Positions 54,131-63,049 of a DNA stretch of 64,000 nucleotides are shown piece after piece; positions within the stretch are counted from its first letter, which is position 1; the number at the start of each line of letters is the position of its first letter. The notes under the pieces were generated by a model. The model did no database searches. It worked only from the letters and a program-made list of their open reading frames with translations, and had not been told where the DNA came from. The translations under genes were made by a program, and so were the position numbers. The stretch comes from Oceanobacillus sp. HTM 045. Lineage in GTDB: Bacteria > Pseudomonadota > Alphaproteobacteria > Rhodobacterales > Rhodobacteraceae. Location: the NCBI GenBank assembly GCA_009733745.1, contig WNWL01000008.1, positions 62,001-126,000 on the forward strand, given 5' to 3'.

Positions 54131-55114
54131 TCAGACGGTCACCACCACCGTCCCCAGCTTCTCGCCCGCTTCCACGGCCTCGTGGGCGCGGGCGGCCTCG
54201 TCGAGCGGGAAGGCCGCGGCGACCGCGTGGCTCAGGGCGCCCGCTTCCAGCCAGCCACGGAGTTGCGCCTCGCCCCGCCGCCGGGTCGCCGGGCCGAGCA
54301 GGTAGACGATCAGCATGTGCAGCCGCACGTTGCGGAACATGAACTCGTAGAAGGGCAGGGCGGGTGTCGGGTCGCCCATCGAGGCGTAGCTGGCCACGGT
54401 CCCGCCCTCGGCGATCATCCGCCGCGTCGCGTCGAGATTGGCGCCGAAATCCACGTCCACAATCCGGTCGACGCCGTGGCCCGAGGTCAGGTCCATGACC
54501 CGATCCGCCACGTCCTCCTCGCGGTAGTTGATCGCCGCGTCGCAGGCCCCGGCATGGGCCGCCTTCTCCGGCCCCGAGACCGTGGTGAAGACCTGGGCCG
54601 CGCCGCCGAGCCGGGCCATCTGCACGGCGTAGCGCCCGACCGTGCCCGCGCCGCCGGTGACGAGCACCCGCTGCCCGTCGATCGGCCCGTCCTGGAAAAG
54701 CGCCATCCACGCGGTCATCGCCGGGATGCCGAAGCAGGCGCCCTCGGCGAATCCGGTCCCCTCGGGCAGGAACACCGCCTGCTCCGACGGCAGCGCGATG
54801 TACTCGGCCGAGGTGCCGAACTGCCGCCGCCAGTGGCCGTTCCAGAGCCAGACCCGCTCGCCCACGCGGCCCGCGTCGACACCCTCGCCGACCGCCTCGA
54901 TCACGCCCGCCCCGTCCGAGCAGGGCACCATGACCGGCCAGCCCATCGTCGCGCCCGGCCGCGCCCCGGCGCGGAGCTTCACGTCGGACGGGTTCACGCC
55001 GGCGGCATGGACGCGCACCAGCACCTCGCCCGGCCCCGGCGCGGGGGTGGCGATCTCGCCCACCTTCAGCACCTCGGATGCGAGGCCGAACCCCTCGTAA
55101 TACGCGGCCTTCAT
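54131..55114 (-). CDS. Zinc-independent alcohol dehydrogenase/NADPH:quinone reductase (MDR family)
   Basis: A 327-residue MDR oxidoreductase. It lacks the zinc-binding cysteines, as in quinone reductases. VRVHAAGVNPSDVKLRAGAR is the N-terminal signature, and VLVTGGAGTVGRYAVQMARL the cofactor site. FRNVRLHMLIVYLL is a typical segment. The start at 55114 (MKAAYYEGFG) follows GGGAGGG; an upstream ATG at 55156 would add 14 residues. Substrate unknown. Confidence 0.9.
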   Translation of the reverse strand: MKAAYYEGFGLASEVLKVGEIATPAPGPGEVLVRVHAAGVNPSDVKLRAGARPGATMGWPVMVPCSDGAGVIEAVGEGVDAGRVGERVWLWNGHWRRQFGTSAEYIALPSEQAVFLPEGTGFAEGACFGIPAMTAWMALFQDGPIDGQRVLVTGGAGTVGRYAVQMARLGGAAQVFTTVSGPEKAAHAGACDAAINYREEDVADRVMDLTSGHGVDRIVDVDFGANLDATRRMIAEGGTVASYASMGDPTPALPFYEFMFRNVRLHMLIVYLLGPATRRRGEAQLRGWLEAGALSHAVAAAFPLDEAARAHEAVEAGEKLGTVVVTV

Positions 55115-55209
55115 CGGCTCCCTCCCTGTGGTCCCTTGGTTCGTCCGGGGGGCCACTCAACAGGGCGGGCGGGGCGCTGTCCAGAGGGCAGGAAGTGTTG
55201 GACGCGGGC

Positions 55210-56442
55210 CTACTCCACCGTCACCCGCATGATCGCCCCGGTCGCCGTCTGGTGGATCAGGAGCGCCGCGCGGTCACCGCTCACCCGCATGTGCCGAAGG
55301 ATCCCAGCGTGCAGGTCGCCCGAGGGGATCGGCCAGCTCTGGAAGGTCTCCGTCACCGGCTCGAACCGGACCAGCATGTCCGGCCGCACGCCGCTTTCGT
55401 TGTACCAGACCGCCCCGCCGAACACGGCGATGGCATAGGGGTGCGAGTCCGGGCCGCTCGGCGAGGGCCATTCCGTCACCACGCCCGAGGCCGGGTCGTA
55501 GCGCCCGAGCCGGCCGAGTCCGGAATTGACCCACCAGATCACCCCGTCCGCGTCGATATCCAGCCTGCGCACCGTGGTGCCCGCGTCGGGCAGCGGGATC
55601 TCGGCGATCTCCATCGTCGCCGGGTCGACCTTCAGCAGGCAGGGCGCGCCGTTGCAGGCGACCCAGAGCGTGCCGTCCGCCGCAACCTTGATGCCGTAGG
55701 GCTTCGACCCCGCCACCGGCGAGGCCGCGAGCCGCACCTCTCCCGTCGCCGGGTCCAGCCGGCCGATCATGTTGGAGTGCTGCAGCGTGAACCAGAGGAT
55801 GCCGTCGGCGTCGAACTCCGCCGTGTGCGGGTCGCGCGCCGCCGGGTCGGGCATCGGGAATTCCTCGACCTCGCCCGAGACCGGGTCCAGCCGCCCCATC
55901 GTGCCGTTGCCGTTGCCGGTGTACCAGATCGCCCCGTCCGGGTCCGCGTTGACCGAGTGCGGCTTCGCCCCCGCCGGCAGATCGAATTCCGACATGGTGC
56001 CCGTCACCGGGTCGATCCGGCCGAGGATGTCGCCCCACTGGCCGACCCACCAGATCATGCCGCCCGGCCCCTCCACCGGGTCACGCGCCCGCTGGCCCGG
56101 GGTCGGCGCGATCCAGGTCTCGAAGCCCAGCGCCAGCGGGCCCGGCACGGTGATCCCCGGCCCGCGCATCCCGGGCCGCTCGCCGCCATCGGGGAAGTGC
56201 TCCGCGAGGTAGTCGAGCACCGTCTCCTGCAGTTCGGGGTCGGCCGAGAGGTCGATCATCGCCGCCGTCAGCGTGTCCCACCCGGCGCGGTCGTAGCCGA
56301 GGCTGCGATTGATCAGGTTGGTCCGGTGGCAGCCGGAACAGACCGCCTCCACCTCCGCCCTGCCATCCCCGTCGGGCAGACCCTGGGCGGTGGCGGCAAG
56401 CGGAAGGAGGAGGGGAAGGACGGCGATCAGACAGGTGCGCAT
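55210..56442 (-). CDS. Exported protein joining a heme c motif to a Vgb-like beta-propeller
   Basis: A 410-residue periplasmic protein. The signal (MRTCLIAVLPLLLPLAATAQ) is followed by CSGCH at residues 35-39, a c-type heme site, in a small cytochrome-like region to about 95. The rest is a seven-bladed-like propeller with repeated GAIWYTGNGNGTMGRLDPVS and GILWFTLQHSNMIGRLDPAT units, as in virginiamycin B lyase and related streptogramin lyase-like proteins. The axial methionine could not be fixed. It may be a heme-dependent sensor or dehydrogenase subunit rather than an antibiotic lyase. Confidence 0.8.
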   Translation of the reverse strand: MRTCLIAVLPLLLPLAATAQGLPDGDGRAEVEAVCSGCHRTNLINRSLGYDRAGWDTLTAAMIDLSADPELQETVLDYLAEHFPDGGERPGMRGPGITVPGPLALGFETWIAPTPGQRARDPVEGPGGMIWWVGQWGDILGRIDPVTGTMSEFDLPAGAKPHSVNADPDGAIWYTGNGNGTMGRLDPVSGEVEEFPMPDPAARDPHTAEFDADGILWFTLQHSNMIGRLDPATGEVRLAASPVAGSKPYGIKVAADGTLWVACNGAPCLLKVDPATMEIAEIPLPDAGTTVRRLDIDADGVIWWVNSGLGRLGRYDPASGVVTEWPSPSGPDSHPYAIAVFGGAVWYNESGVRPDMLVRFEPVTETFQSWPIPSGDLHAGILRHMRVSGDRAALLIHQTATGAIMRVTVE

Positions 56443-56708
56443 GTGCTCGGCTCCGGTCGCATGCAGGGAGCGGCAAAGATAGCACGCCGCCACCCGCCTG
56501 ACAGCCACCCGCGCATCGCCTCGCGGGGTCGTGAGAGGCTCGTTTTGCGCGGCGGGCGGTGCGATCCCGGTTTGCAGGCCGGGGGCCGGTGCGGTCAGGC
56601 TCACTCCGACGAAGGATCGCTGCGCTCGGGACCATTGGGGCGCCTATGGCAGTTTGAGGCGGCCACCGCTCCGCTCGCCACCGAATCCACGGTCTGGTTG
56701 GCGCACTC

Positions 56709-56886
56709 CGACCAACCGCGGTCCGGGCGTCCAGCCCGGGCCACGCCCGGCCCTCCCCGAGGCCGGGCGTTCTGCGACGCTGCAAAAAGTTCAACCCTCG
56801 GGTGGGGCCGCTGCCATAAACCAAGCAGCCCCCAACAAGCACCACGCCCGACCAGGGCCGGTCGTGTCCCTCCGAGTTCAGCTTCA
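56709..56886 (+). repeat. Dispersed structured repeat, copy D1
   Basis: First of three direct copies in a 700-bp tandem array. First stem CCGGGC-GTCCA-GCCCGG; second stem ACGCCCGGCC with GGCCGGGCGT. The core reads CATAAACCAAGCAGCCCC. The flank CTCGCCACCGAATCC is repeated before D2 and D3. Confidence 0.82.
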
Positions 56887-56958
56887 GTCTAGGCGGTGGA
56901 TTGGTTCAGGGGGCTGCACTGCACTCGCCACCGAATCCGCAGTCTGGCGGGCGTACTC

Positions 56959-57135
56959 CCATCAGCCGCAGCCCGGGCGACCAACGCGGGCCACGACCGG
57001 CCCTCCCGGGGGCGGGCGTTCTCTGCCGCTGCAACGGGATCGGAGGATGGGAGGGGGTGCCGGGTTAAACCACGCAGCCCCGAAGAAGCACCACGACCGT
57101 CCAGGGCCGGATGCGGCCCTCATCGCTCAGCTTCA
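56959..57135 (+). repeat. Dispersed structured repeat, copy D2
   Basis: Second tandem copy. The first stem mixes both versions (CCCGGGC-GACCA-ACGCGGG), so its pairing is partly broken. The core is GGGTTAAACCACGCAGCCCC. Confidence 0.8.
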
Positions 57136-57207
57136 GCCTGACCCGTGATTTGACTCAGCGGCCACCGCTCCGCTCGCCACCGAATCCGCAATCTGGCGGG
57201 CGTACTC

Positions 57208-57386
57208 CGATCAGCCTCAGCCCGGGCGACCAGCCCGGGCCACGTCCGGCCCTCCCCGGGGCCGGGCGTTCTCGGCCGTCGTAATAGGATCGGACGGCGG
57301 GAGGGGGTGCCGGGATAAATCAAGCAGACCCCGCGAAGCACCACGCCCGACCAGGGCCGGACATGGCCCTTCGCGCGAACCTTCAA
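57208..57386 (+). repeat. Dispersed structured repeat, copy D3
   Basis: Third tandem copy, close to A and B in sequence (CCCGGGC-GACCA-GCCCGGG; CGGGATAAATCAAGCAGACC). It ends about 98 bases from the stop of the CorC-like gene. Confidence 0.83.
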
Positions 57387-57483
57387 CGAGGTTAGCAAAC
57401 TCACTCAGGGGGCGCTGCGAACCCCGAACCCACCAAGCGAGGCATCATGCCCGGCCGCCCCCGCCAGTCTCCCCGCATCACCC

Positions 57484-58773
57484 CTACCGCCGCAGCGGCT
57501 TCAGGCGCAGCTTGGTGATCTGGTGGCGCTGGCGCTCCAGAACCTCGAAGCGCATCCCGTGGAAGGCGAAGGTCTGCCCCGGCGTCGGGATCGTCTGCGC
57601 CTCGTGGATCACCAGCCCCGCCACCGTGGTGGCGTCGTCGTCCGGCAAGTCCAGCTCGGCGAAGCGGTTCAGGTCGCGGATCGTGGTCGAGCCCGCCACC
57701 GTCAGCCCGCCATCGGCCTCGCGGGTGATGCCCTCTACGGTGATGTCGTGCTCGTCCGAAATCTCGCCGACGATCTCCTCGAGGATGTCCTCCAGCGTCA
57801 CGAGGCCCTGAAGTACGCCGTACTCGTCCACCACGAGGGCGAAATGCGAGTGCCGCTTGAGGAAGGCGCGGAGCTGGCTGTCGAGCGAGCGGGTGTCCGG
57901 CACGAACCACGGCGCCATGGCGACCGACATGATGTCGAGCTTCTCCAGCCCGCTGGCGTCCTCCGGGTGCGCCCGCAGGTGGCGGTCGACCGCGCGCAGC
58001 AGGTCCTTGGCGTGGATCACGCCGACGATGTTCTCCGGCTCGCCGCGCCAGAGCGGGATGCGGGTGAACTGGCTCTCGAGGATGAAATGCACGATCTCCG
58101 ACGGCGGCTCGTCGGCCGAGATGGTGGCGATGTCGCGCCGGTGGCGCATCACCTCGGAGATGTCGCGGTCGCGCAGGTCCAGCGCGGCCAGCACCCGGTC
58201 GCGGCTGTCGCGGTCCACCTTGCCCTCGGAATGGTGGTACTCGAGCTGGCCCTTGATCTGCTCATGGACGTCGAGGATATGCGCGTTCGGGTCGGTCTCG
58301 ACCCCGATGGCGCGCAGCGACACCCGCACGATGGTCCGGATCAGCGTGACCACCGGTGCAAGCAGGCGCACGATGACCGAGATCGCCGGCGCCACCTTCA
58401 CCGCCGCGCTCTCGGGGTTGGTGATCGCGTAGGTCTTGGGCGCGACCTCCGAGAAGATCAGCACCAGCAGCGTCATCACGAATGTCGCCCAGACCACCCC
58501 GCTCTGTCCGAACAGCGACGTGAAGGCCGATGTCGCCAGCGAGGCGGCGAGGATGTTCACCAGGTTGTTGCCGAGCAGGATCGAACCGATCAGCCGCTCG
58601 TTGTCCGCCGTCAGCCGGTAGGCCGCCGCGGCCCCCTTCGAGCCCTTCTGGGCCAGCGCATGCATGTTGGCCCGGTTCACGGCGGTCAGCGCCGTTTCCG
58701 AGCCGGAGAAGAAGGCAGACAGGGCGAGGAGCAGCAGAATCACGCCCATCACCCACCAGATCCAGGGTTCCAT
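57484..58773 (-). CDS. HlyC/CorC family membrane protein (CNNM plus CBS domains)
   Basis: A 429-residue inner-membrane protein. The CNNM/DUF21 membrane domain (LLLALSAFFSGSETALTAVN) includes several hydrophobic segments to about residue 140, followed by a CBS pair (HRRDIATISADEPPSEIVHF; LDKLDIMSVAMAPW-like region) and a CorC_HlyC domain with FALVVDEYGVLQGLVTLEDI and LEEIVGEISDEHD. Such proteins export Mg2+/Co2+ or regulate that transport. Confidence 0.92.
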   Translation of the reverse strand: MEPWIWWVMGVILLLLALSAFFSGSETALTAVNRANMHALAQKGSKGAAAAYRLTADNERLIGSILLGNNLVNILAASLATSAFTSLFGQSGVVWATFVMTLLVLIFSEVAPKTYAITNPESAAVKVAPAISVIVRLLAPVVTLIRTIVRVSLRAIGVETDPNAHILDVHEQIKGQLEYHHSEGKVDRDSRDRVLAALDLRDRDISEVMRHRRDIATISADEPPSEIVHFILESQFTRIPLWRGEPENIVGVIHAKDLLRAVDRHLRAHPEDASGLEKLDIMSVAMAPWFVPDTRSLDSQLRAFLKRHSHFALVVDEYGVLQGLVTLEDILEEIVGEISDEHDITVEGITREADGGLTVAGSTTIRDLNRFAELDLPDDDATTVAGLVIHEAQTIPTPGQTFAFHGMRFEVLERQRHQITKLRLKPLRR

Positions 58774-58885
58774 GTCCTCGGTCCCACGTTGCGTCCGGCC
58801 CCGTTATGGGTGCGAGCGGGTGCCGGTGCAAGGGGAGGCGGAAAAGCGCCGCGGGAAGGCGGTCGGGGAGCCGCGAAAGCTGGAA

Positions 58886-58950
58886 GGTGAGCGCGAAGGG
58901 GCATGGCCGGCCCTGGACGGGCGTGGCTCGCGCTGGCCGCGCGTGCCGTG
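58886..58950 (-). repeat. Dispersed structured repeat, copy E1 (internally deleted)
   Basis: On the minus strand it reads GCACGCGCGGCCAGCGCG and jumps directly to CCACGCCCGTCCAGGGCCGG then CCTTCGCGCTCACC. The middle of the element is missing, leaving only its two ends. Confidence 0.65.
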
Positions 58951-59040
58951 GCTTATCGGGGTCTTCACGCCAAACCGTGCCTCCCGCGGCAAGCGAGGTG
59001 CAATCCGCATTTACCAAGGCAATGAAACCGCCGAAGCCCG

Positions 59041-59210
59041 GCGCGGAGGGACATGTCCGGCCCTGGTCGGGCGTGGTGCCAAGCCGGGGCTGCTTGATTT
59101 ATCCCAGCACCCCCTCCCGCCCTCCGGTCCTCTAGCAGCGTCGCAAAACGCCCGGCCCCGGGGAGGACCGGACGTGGCCCGGGCTGGTCGCCCGGGCTAC
59201 GGCTGATCGG
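59041..59210 (-). repeat. Dispersed structured repeat, copy E2
   Basis: Near-complete copy in reverse orientation. The minus strand reads CCCGGGC-GACCA-GCCCGGG, ACGTCCGGTCC with CCCGGGGCCGGGCGT, then GGGATAAATCAAGCAGCCCC. Confidence 0.82.
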
Positions 59211-59253
59211 AGTGCCCTTGCCAAAGCGCCGCTCGGTGGCGGGCGAAGCAGTT

Positions 59254-59440
59254 GAAGCTGAGCGCAAAGGGACACGACCGGCTCTGGACGGGCGTGTTGT
59301 TCCTTTGGAACTGCTTGATTCATCCGAGCACTCCCTCCCGAACTCAGATCCCCTTGCAGCGTTGCAGAACGCCCGGCCCCGGGGAGGGCCGGAAGCCGAT
59401 TCAACTTGGCCCGGGCTGGTCGTCCGGGCTGTGGCTGATA
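59254..59440 (-). repeat. Dispersed structured repeat, copy E3 (variant subtype)
   Basis: Reverse orientation. In place of GGGCCACGTCCGGCCC it reads GGGCCAAGTTGAATCGGCTT then CCGGCCC on the minus strand. The same 14-base variant is found in copy F1. Confidence 0.78.
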
Positions 59441-59603
59441 CTGCTCGATACAGATGCCGGCAGCCTCCGTTGCAGGCGCAGCACTGGCCCCTCTCTGAAC
59501 CACGCCAATCGCTTCCGCCGGTAACCCGCGCCGCGGCCGATCTTCCCCCCGGTCCCTTGCACCTCCCGCTCCAGCAGCACCAGCCGGCGTCAGGACGCCC
59601 CCG

Positions 59604-60575
59604 CTACCCCTGCGCCAGCGGATGCTTTTCCAGCACCAGCGCCTTCTTCCGCTCGTCGAGGACGTGGGTGTAGATCTCCGTCGTCGAGACGTCCGCGTGG
59701 CCGAGAAGCTGCTGGATGGTGCGCAGGTCCGCCCCGTTGGCCAGCAGGTGGGTGGCGAAGGCGTGGCGCAGGACGTGGGGCGAGACCCGTTCCGGGTTCA
59801 GCCCCGCGCGCAGCGCGAGGTCCTTCATCATCTGGTGGAACCGCACGCGGGTCAGGTGCCGCCCGCGCCGCCGCGAGGGGAAGAGAAAGGCCGAGCGAGC
59901 CGCGCCCTTCGCCCGGAGCGCCTCCTCCTCCGCCGCGTCGCGCTCCGCGAGCCAGGCGGCCAGCGCCGCCTGCGCGGGCCGGGTCAGCGGCACGATCCGC
60001 TCGCGCCCGCCCTTGCCGCGGATCAGCAGCGTCCGCGGCCCGCCGCGCGCCGCCGCGACCGGCAGGCCGACCAGCTCGCTCACCCGCATCCCGGTGGCGT
60101 AGAGCAGCTCCATCAGGCAGCGCATCCGCACCGTGTCGCGCAGACCTTCCACCGCGGCGAAAAGCCGGTCCACCTCTGCCACGCTCAGCGTCTTGGGCAG
60201 CGGCCGGGCCTTGCGCGGCCCGCCGATCCGCGCCGCCGGGTTGTCTTCGCGCCAGCCCTCGGAGAAGGCGAAGCCGTAGAACTGCCGGACCGCCGAGAGC
60301 TTGCGCGCCCGCGTCGAGGCGGCCAGCCCCTGCGCCTCCAGCGCCTCCAGCCAGTCCTCGACATCGGCCCGCGCCGCGCCGTCGAGCGTCAGCCCGCGGG
60401 CGGATAGATGTGCGGTGAAATCCTCGAGGTCGCGCGCATAGGCCGCGAGCGTGTTGCGCGCCGCGCCCCGTTCCGCCGCCATCGCCTCGAGGAAGGGGCC
60501 GAGCCGGTTAGCACCGGAACCATCTGCCCCGGATTCATCAGGCCCGGGGAGCACCCCGGTGGGCCCGCCGGCCAT
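59604..60575 (-). CDS. xerD: Tyrosine recombinase XerD
   Basis: A 323-residue recombinase for chromosome dimer resolution. The N-terminal SAM-like domain (residues 26-115) holds MAAERGAARNTLAAYARDLE. The catalytic core has R in ATGMRVSELVGL, K in IRGKGGRERIVPL, HVLRHAFATHLL and LGHADVSTTEIYTHV with the tyrosine nucleophile. ATG 60575 shares its A with the upstream TGA (TGATG). The xerD-aroKB arrangement is common in alphaproteobacteria, supporting a core rather than element origin. Confidence 0.95.
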   Translation of the reverse strand: MAGGPTGVLPGPDESGADGSGANRLGPFLEAMAAERGAARNTLAAYARDLEDFTAHLSARGLTLDGAARADVEDWLEALEAQGLAASTRARKLSAVRQFYGFAFSEGWREDNPAARIGGPRKARPLPKTLSVAEVDRLFAAVEGLRDTVRMRCLMELLYATGMRVSELVGLPVAAARGGPRTLLIRGKGGRERIVPLTRPAQAALAAWLAERDAAEEEALRAKGAARSAFLFPSRRRGRHLTRVRFHQMMKDLALRAGLNPERVSPHVLRHAFATHLLANGADLRTIQQLLGHADVSTTEIYTHVLDERKKALVLEKHPLAQG

Positions 60576-60757
60576 CAGCCTGCCGAGAGCGGCAGGTCTT
60601 CGACCACCGGCCGCGTCGGCGCAGGCAGGTCGCTCACCAGTGCGTAGCCGGAAAGGCCAAGCGCCCCCAGCACGACGAGGATCAGGATCACCTTGATGAT
60701 CCGTCCAAGCCCGGGGCCCTCGGAGGAGCGTCCCCTGTTCCTATATCTCGCGGCCAT
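60575..60757 (-). CDS. Small single-pass membrane protein upstream of xerD
   Basis: A 60-residue protein with a basic start (MAARYRNRGRSSEGPGLGR) and one membrane segment (IIKVILILVVLGALGLSGYA). A short periplasmic proline-rich tail follows. The stop overlaps the xerD ATG by one base, so the two are translationally coupled. Function unknown. Confidence 0.7.
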   Translation of the reverse strand: MAARYRNRGRSSEGPGLGRIIKVILILVVLGALGLSGYALVSDLPAPTRPVVEDLPLSAG

Positions 60758-60861
60758 GTGCTAAGCCCGGTCGGCGGTTCTTCGCCCGCTTGCTGCTCTC
60801 GCGACCACCCTAGCAGCGGTGGCGCACAGGGGCAATGCGGGAGGGCAGGTCAGGGGAGCGG

Positions 60862-61590
60862 ATGAGACGAGCGGACACCAGCGCGACCGGCACGGCGGAA
60901 CCCGCCCGGGATTCGGCCGGGGGTTCGGCCAGGGACCCGGAACCGGGGCCGGAAACCGGGGCCGCCGGCACGCCCGAAAACGCGCCCGCTCCGGATAACA
61001 CCCCCGAAACCACTGCCGAAACCGCCGCCCCGCCGCCCGCCTCCACGCACCGCCTCGCGCGCCCGGTGGTGCTGGTGGGGCTGATGGGCTCCGGCAAGAC
61101 CTCCGTCGGCCGGGTGCTGGCGGAGCGGCTCGGCGTCGCCTTCCGCGATTCCGACAGCGAGATCGAGGCCGCCGCCGCCCGGTCCGTCGCCGAGATATTC
61201 GAGCAGTACGGCGAGCCCGAGTTCCGCGACCTCGAGCGCCGCGTCATCGCCCGGCTGATGGGCGAGGCGCCGCATGTCCTCGCCACCGGCGGCGGCGCCT
61301 TCATGAACGACGAGACCCGCGCCCTGATCCTCGCGCGCGGCGTCGCGGTCTGGCTCCGTGCCGATCTCGACGTGCTGGTCTCCCGCACCGCCGGGCGCAC
61401 CCACCGGCCGCTGCTCAACCGCGGCAACCCGCGCGAGGTGCTCGACGGGCTGATGCGGCAGCGCTACCCGGTCTATGCCGAGGCGCAGGTGGCGGTGGAC
61501 AGCCTGATGGTTCAGACCCATGCCGACATGGCCGCCCGGATCGAGGCGGCGCTGGCCGACTCCGGCCTCGGCGTCTTCGAGGACAGCTAG
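60862..61590 (+). CDS. aroK: Shikimate kinase
   Basis: A 242-residue enzyme of aromatic amino acid synthesis. The catalytic kinase begins near residue 60: [20 protein letters not shown] holds the P-loop. [12 protein letters not shown] and [14 protein letters not shown] hold shikimate contacts, and LATGGGAFM the conserved GGG. About 60 N-terminal residues rich in Glu, Pro and Thr have no known role. ATG 60862 follows AGGGGAG. aroB starts at the base after its stop. Confidence 0.95.
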   Translation: MRRADTSATGTAEPARDSAGGSARDPEPGPETGAAGTPENAPAPDNTPETTAETAAPPPASTHRLARPVVLVGLMGSGKTSVGRVLAERLGVAFRDSDSEIEAAAARSVAEIFEQYGEPEFRDLERRVIARLMGEAPHVLATGGGAFMNDETRALILARGVAVWLRADLDVLVSRTAGRTHRPLLNRGNPREVLDGLMRQRYPVYAEAQVAVDSLMVQTHADMAARIEAALADSGLGVFEDS

Positions 61591-62769
61591 ATGGACGGAA
61601 CTTCCGAAACGGGCGTTGCAACAGGCGCGGCCTCAGGATCGGCGGCGGATTCGGCGGTCGAGGAGGTCGCCGTCAGCCTCGGCGCGCGCAGCTACCCGAT
61701 CCGCATCGGCCCGGGCCTGCTGGCCCGCGCCGGCGAGGCGATCGGCCCGCTCCTGCCGCGCCCCTTCGCCGCCATCGTCACCGACGAGACGGTCGCCGGG
61801 CTCTACCTCGCCACCCTGCGCGACGGGCTCGCCGCGGCCGGCATCGCCTCCGAGGCGGTGATCCTGCCGCCGGGCGAGTCCACCAAGTCGATGCAGCACC
61901 TGGCCGCGACGGTCGAGCGCCTGCTGGAACTGAAGGTCGAGCGCGACGACCTCGTCATCGCCTTCGGCGGCGGGGTGATCGGCGACCTCGCCGGCTTCGC
62001 CGCCGCGGTGCTGCGCCGGGGCGTGGATTTCGTGCAGATCCCGACCACGCTGCTGGCGCAGGTCGACAGTTCCGTCGGCGGCAAGACCGGGGTGAACGCG
62101 CCGCAGGGCAAGAACCTTATCGGCGCCTTCCACCAGCCCCGCCTCGTGCTCGCCGACACGGACGTGCTCGACACGCTTTCCCCGCGCGAGTTCCTCGCGG
62201 GCTATGGCGAGGTGGTGAAATACGGCCTGCTGGGCGATGCCGCCTTCTTCGAGTGGCTGGAGGCGCACGGCCCCGCGCTCCGCGACGGCGACCGCGCCGC
62301 CCGCATCCGCGCCGTGCGCCGCTCCTGCGAGATGAAGGCCGACGTGGTGGCGCGTGACGAGCACGAGCGCGGCGACCGCGCGCTCCTCAACCTCGGCCAC
62401 ACCTTCGGCCACGCGCTGGAAGCCGCCACCGGCTACTCCGCGCGGCTCCTGCACGGCGAGGGCGTGGCGATCGGCATGGCGCTGGCCTTCGAGACCTCGG
62501 CCCGCATGGGCCTCTGCGCGCAGGAGGCCCCGAGCCGCGTCCGCGCCCATTTCCGCGACATGGGAATGAAGTGCGACCTCGCCGACATCGAGGGCGACCT
62601 GCCCGGCGCGGAGGCCCTGATCGGCCTGATGGGCCAGGACAAGAAGGTCCGCCAGGGCCGCCTCGTCTTCATCCTCGCCCGCGCCATCGGCGAAGCCTTC
62701 GTCTGCCGGGACGCCGACATGGACGTGGTGAAGGCCGTGCTGGAAGACGGCTTGCGGGGCAGGGGGTAG
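61591..62769 (+). CDS. aroB: 3-dehydroquinate synthase
   Basis: A 392-residue NAD- and metal-dependent enzyme. LPPGESTKSMQHLAATVERL and AFGGGVIGDLAGFAAAVLRR bind NAD, QIPTTLLAQVDSSVGGKTGV contains the active-site lysine, and LNLGHTFGHALEAATGY with HGEGVAIGMALAF hold the metal ligands. It starts directly after the aroK TAG, so it is translated from the same mRNA. Confidence 0.97.
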   Translation: MDGTSETGVATGAASGSAADSAVEEVAVSLGARSYPIRIGPGLLARAGEAIGPLLPRPFAAIVTDETVAGLYLATLRDGLAAAGIASEAVILPPGESTKSMQHLAATVERLLELKVERDDLVIAFGGGVIGDLAGFAAAVLRRGVDFVQIPTTLLAQVDSSVGGKTGVNAPQGKNLIGAFHQPRLVLADTDVLDTLSPREFLAGYGEVVKYGLLGDAAFFEWLEAHGPALRDGDRAARIRAVRRSCEMKADVVARDEHERGDRALLNLGHTFGHALEAATGYSARLLHGEGVAIGMALAFETSARMGLCAQEAPSRVRAHFRDMGMKCDLADIEGDLPGAEALIGLMGQDKKVRQGRLVFILARAIGEAFVCRDADMDVVKAVLEDGLRGRG

Positions 62770-62816
62770 GGGCTCCTCCGCGCCAGCCACCGTCGGCGCG
62801 CATTGTCTTCAGGACA

Positions 62817-62998
62817 CGACCAGCCGCAGCATGCGCGACCAGCGCGGGCCAGGTTTGATCGGCTTCCGGCCCCCCCGGGCCGGGCGTTCCGCGAGGTTGC
62901 AAAGGGATCGGAGGGCGGGAGGGGCTGCGGGAAAAATCAAGGAATCCCTTGCGCGCACCACACCCGACCAGGGCCGGTCATGTCCCTCCGCATTGACC
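62817..62998 (+). repeat. Dispersed structured repeat, copy F1 (variant subtype)
   Basis: First stem GCGC-GACCA-GCGC. It carries the variant block CAGGTTTGATCGGCTTCCGG, shared with E3. The core is GGGAAAAATCAAGGAATCCC, so the third stem differs from other copies. Confidence 0.8.
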
Positions 62999-63049
62999 AA
63001 ATGCGAATCCCGCGAGCCAAGTTGCGCCGCCGCGTGATGGAATAGCACC

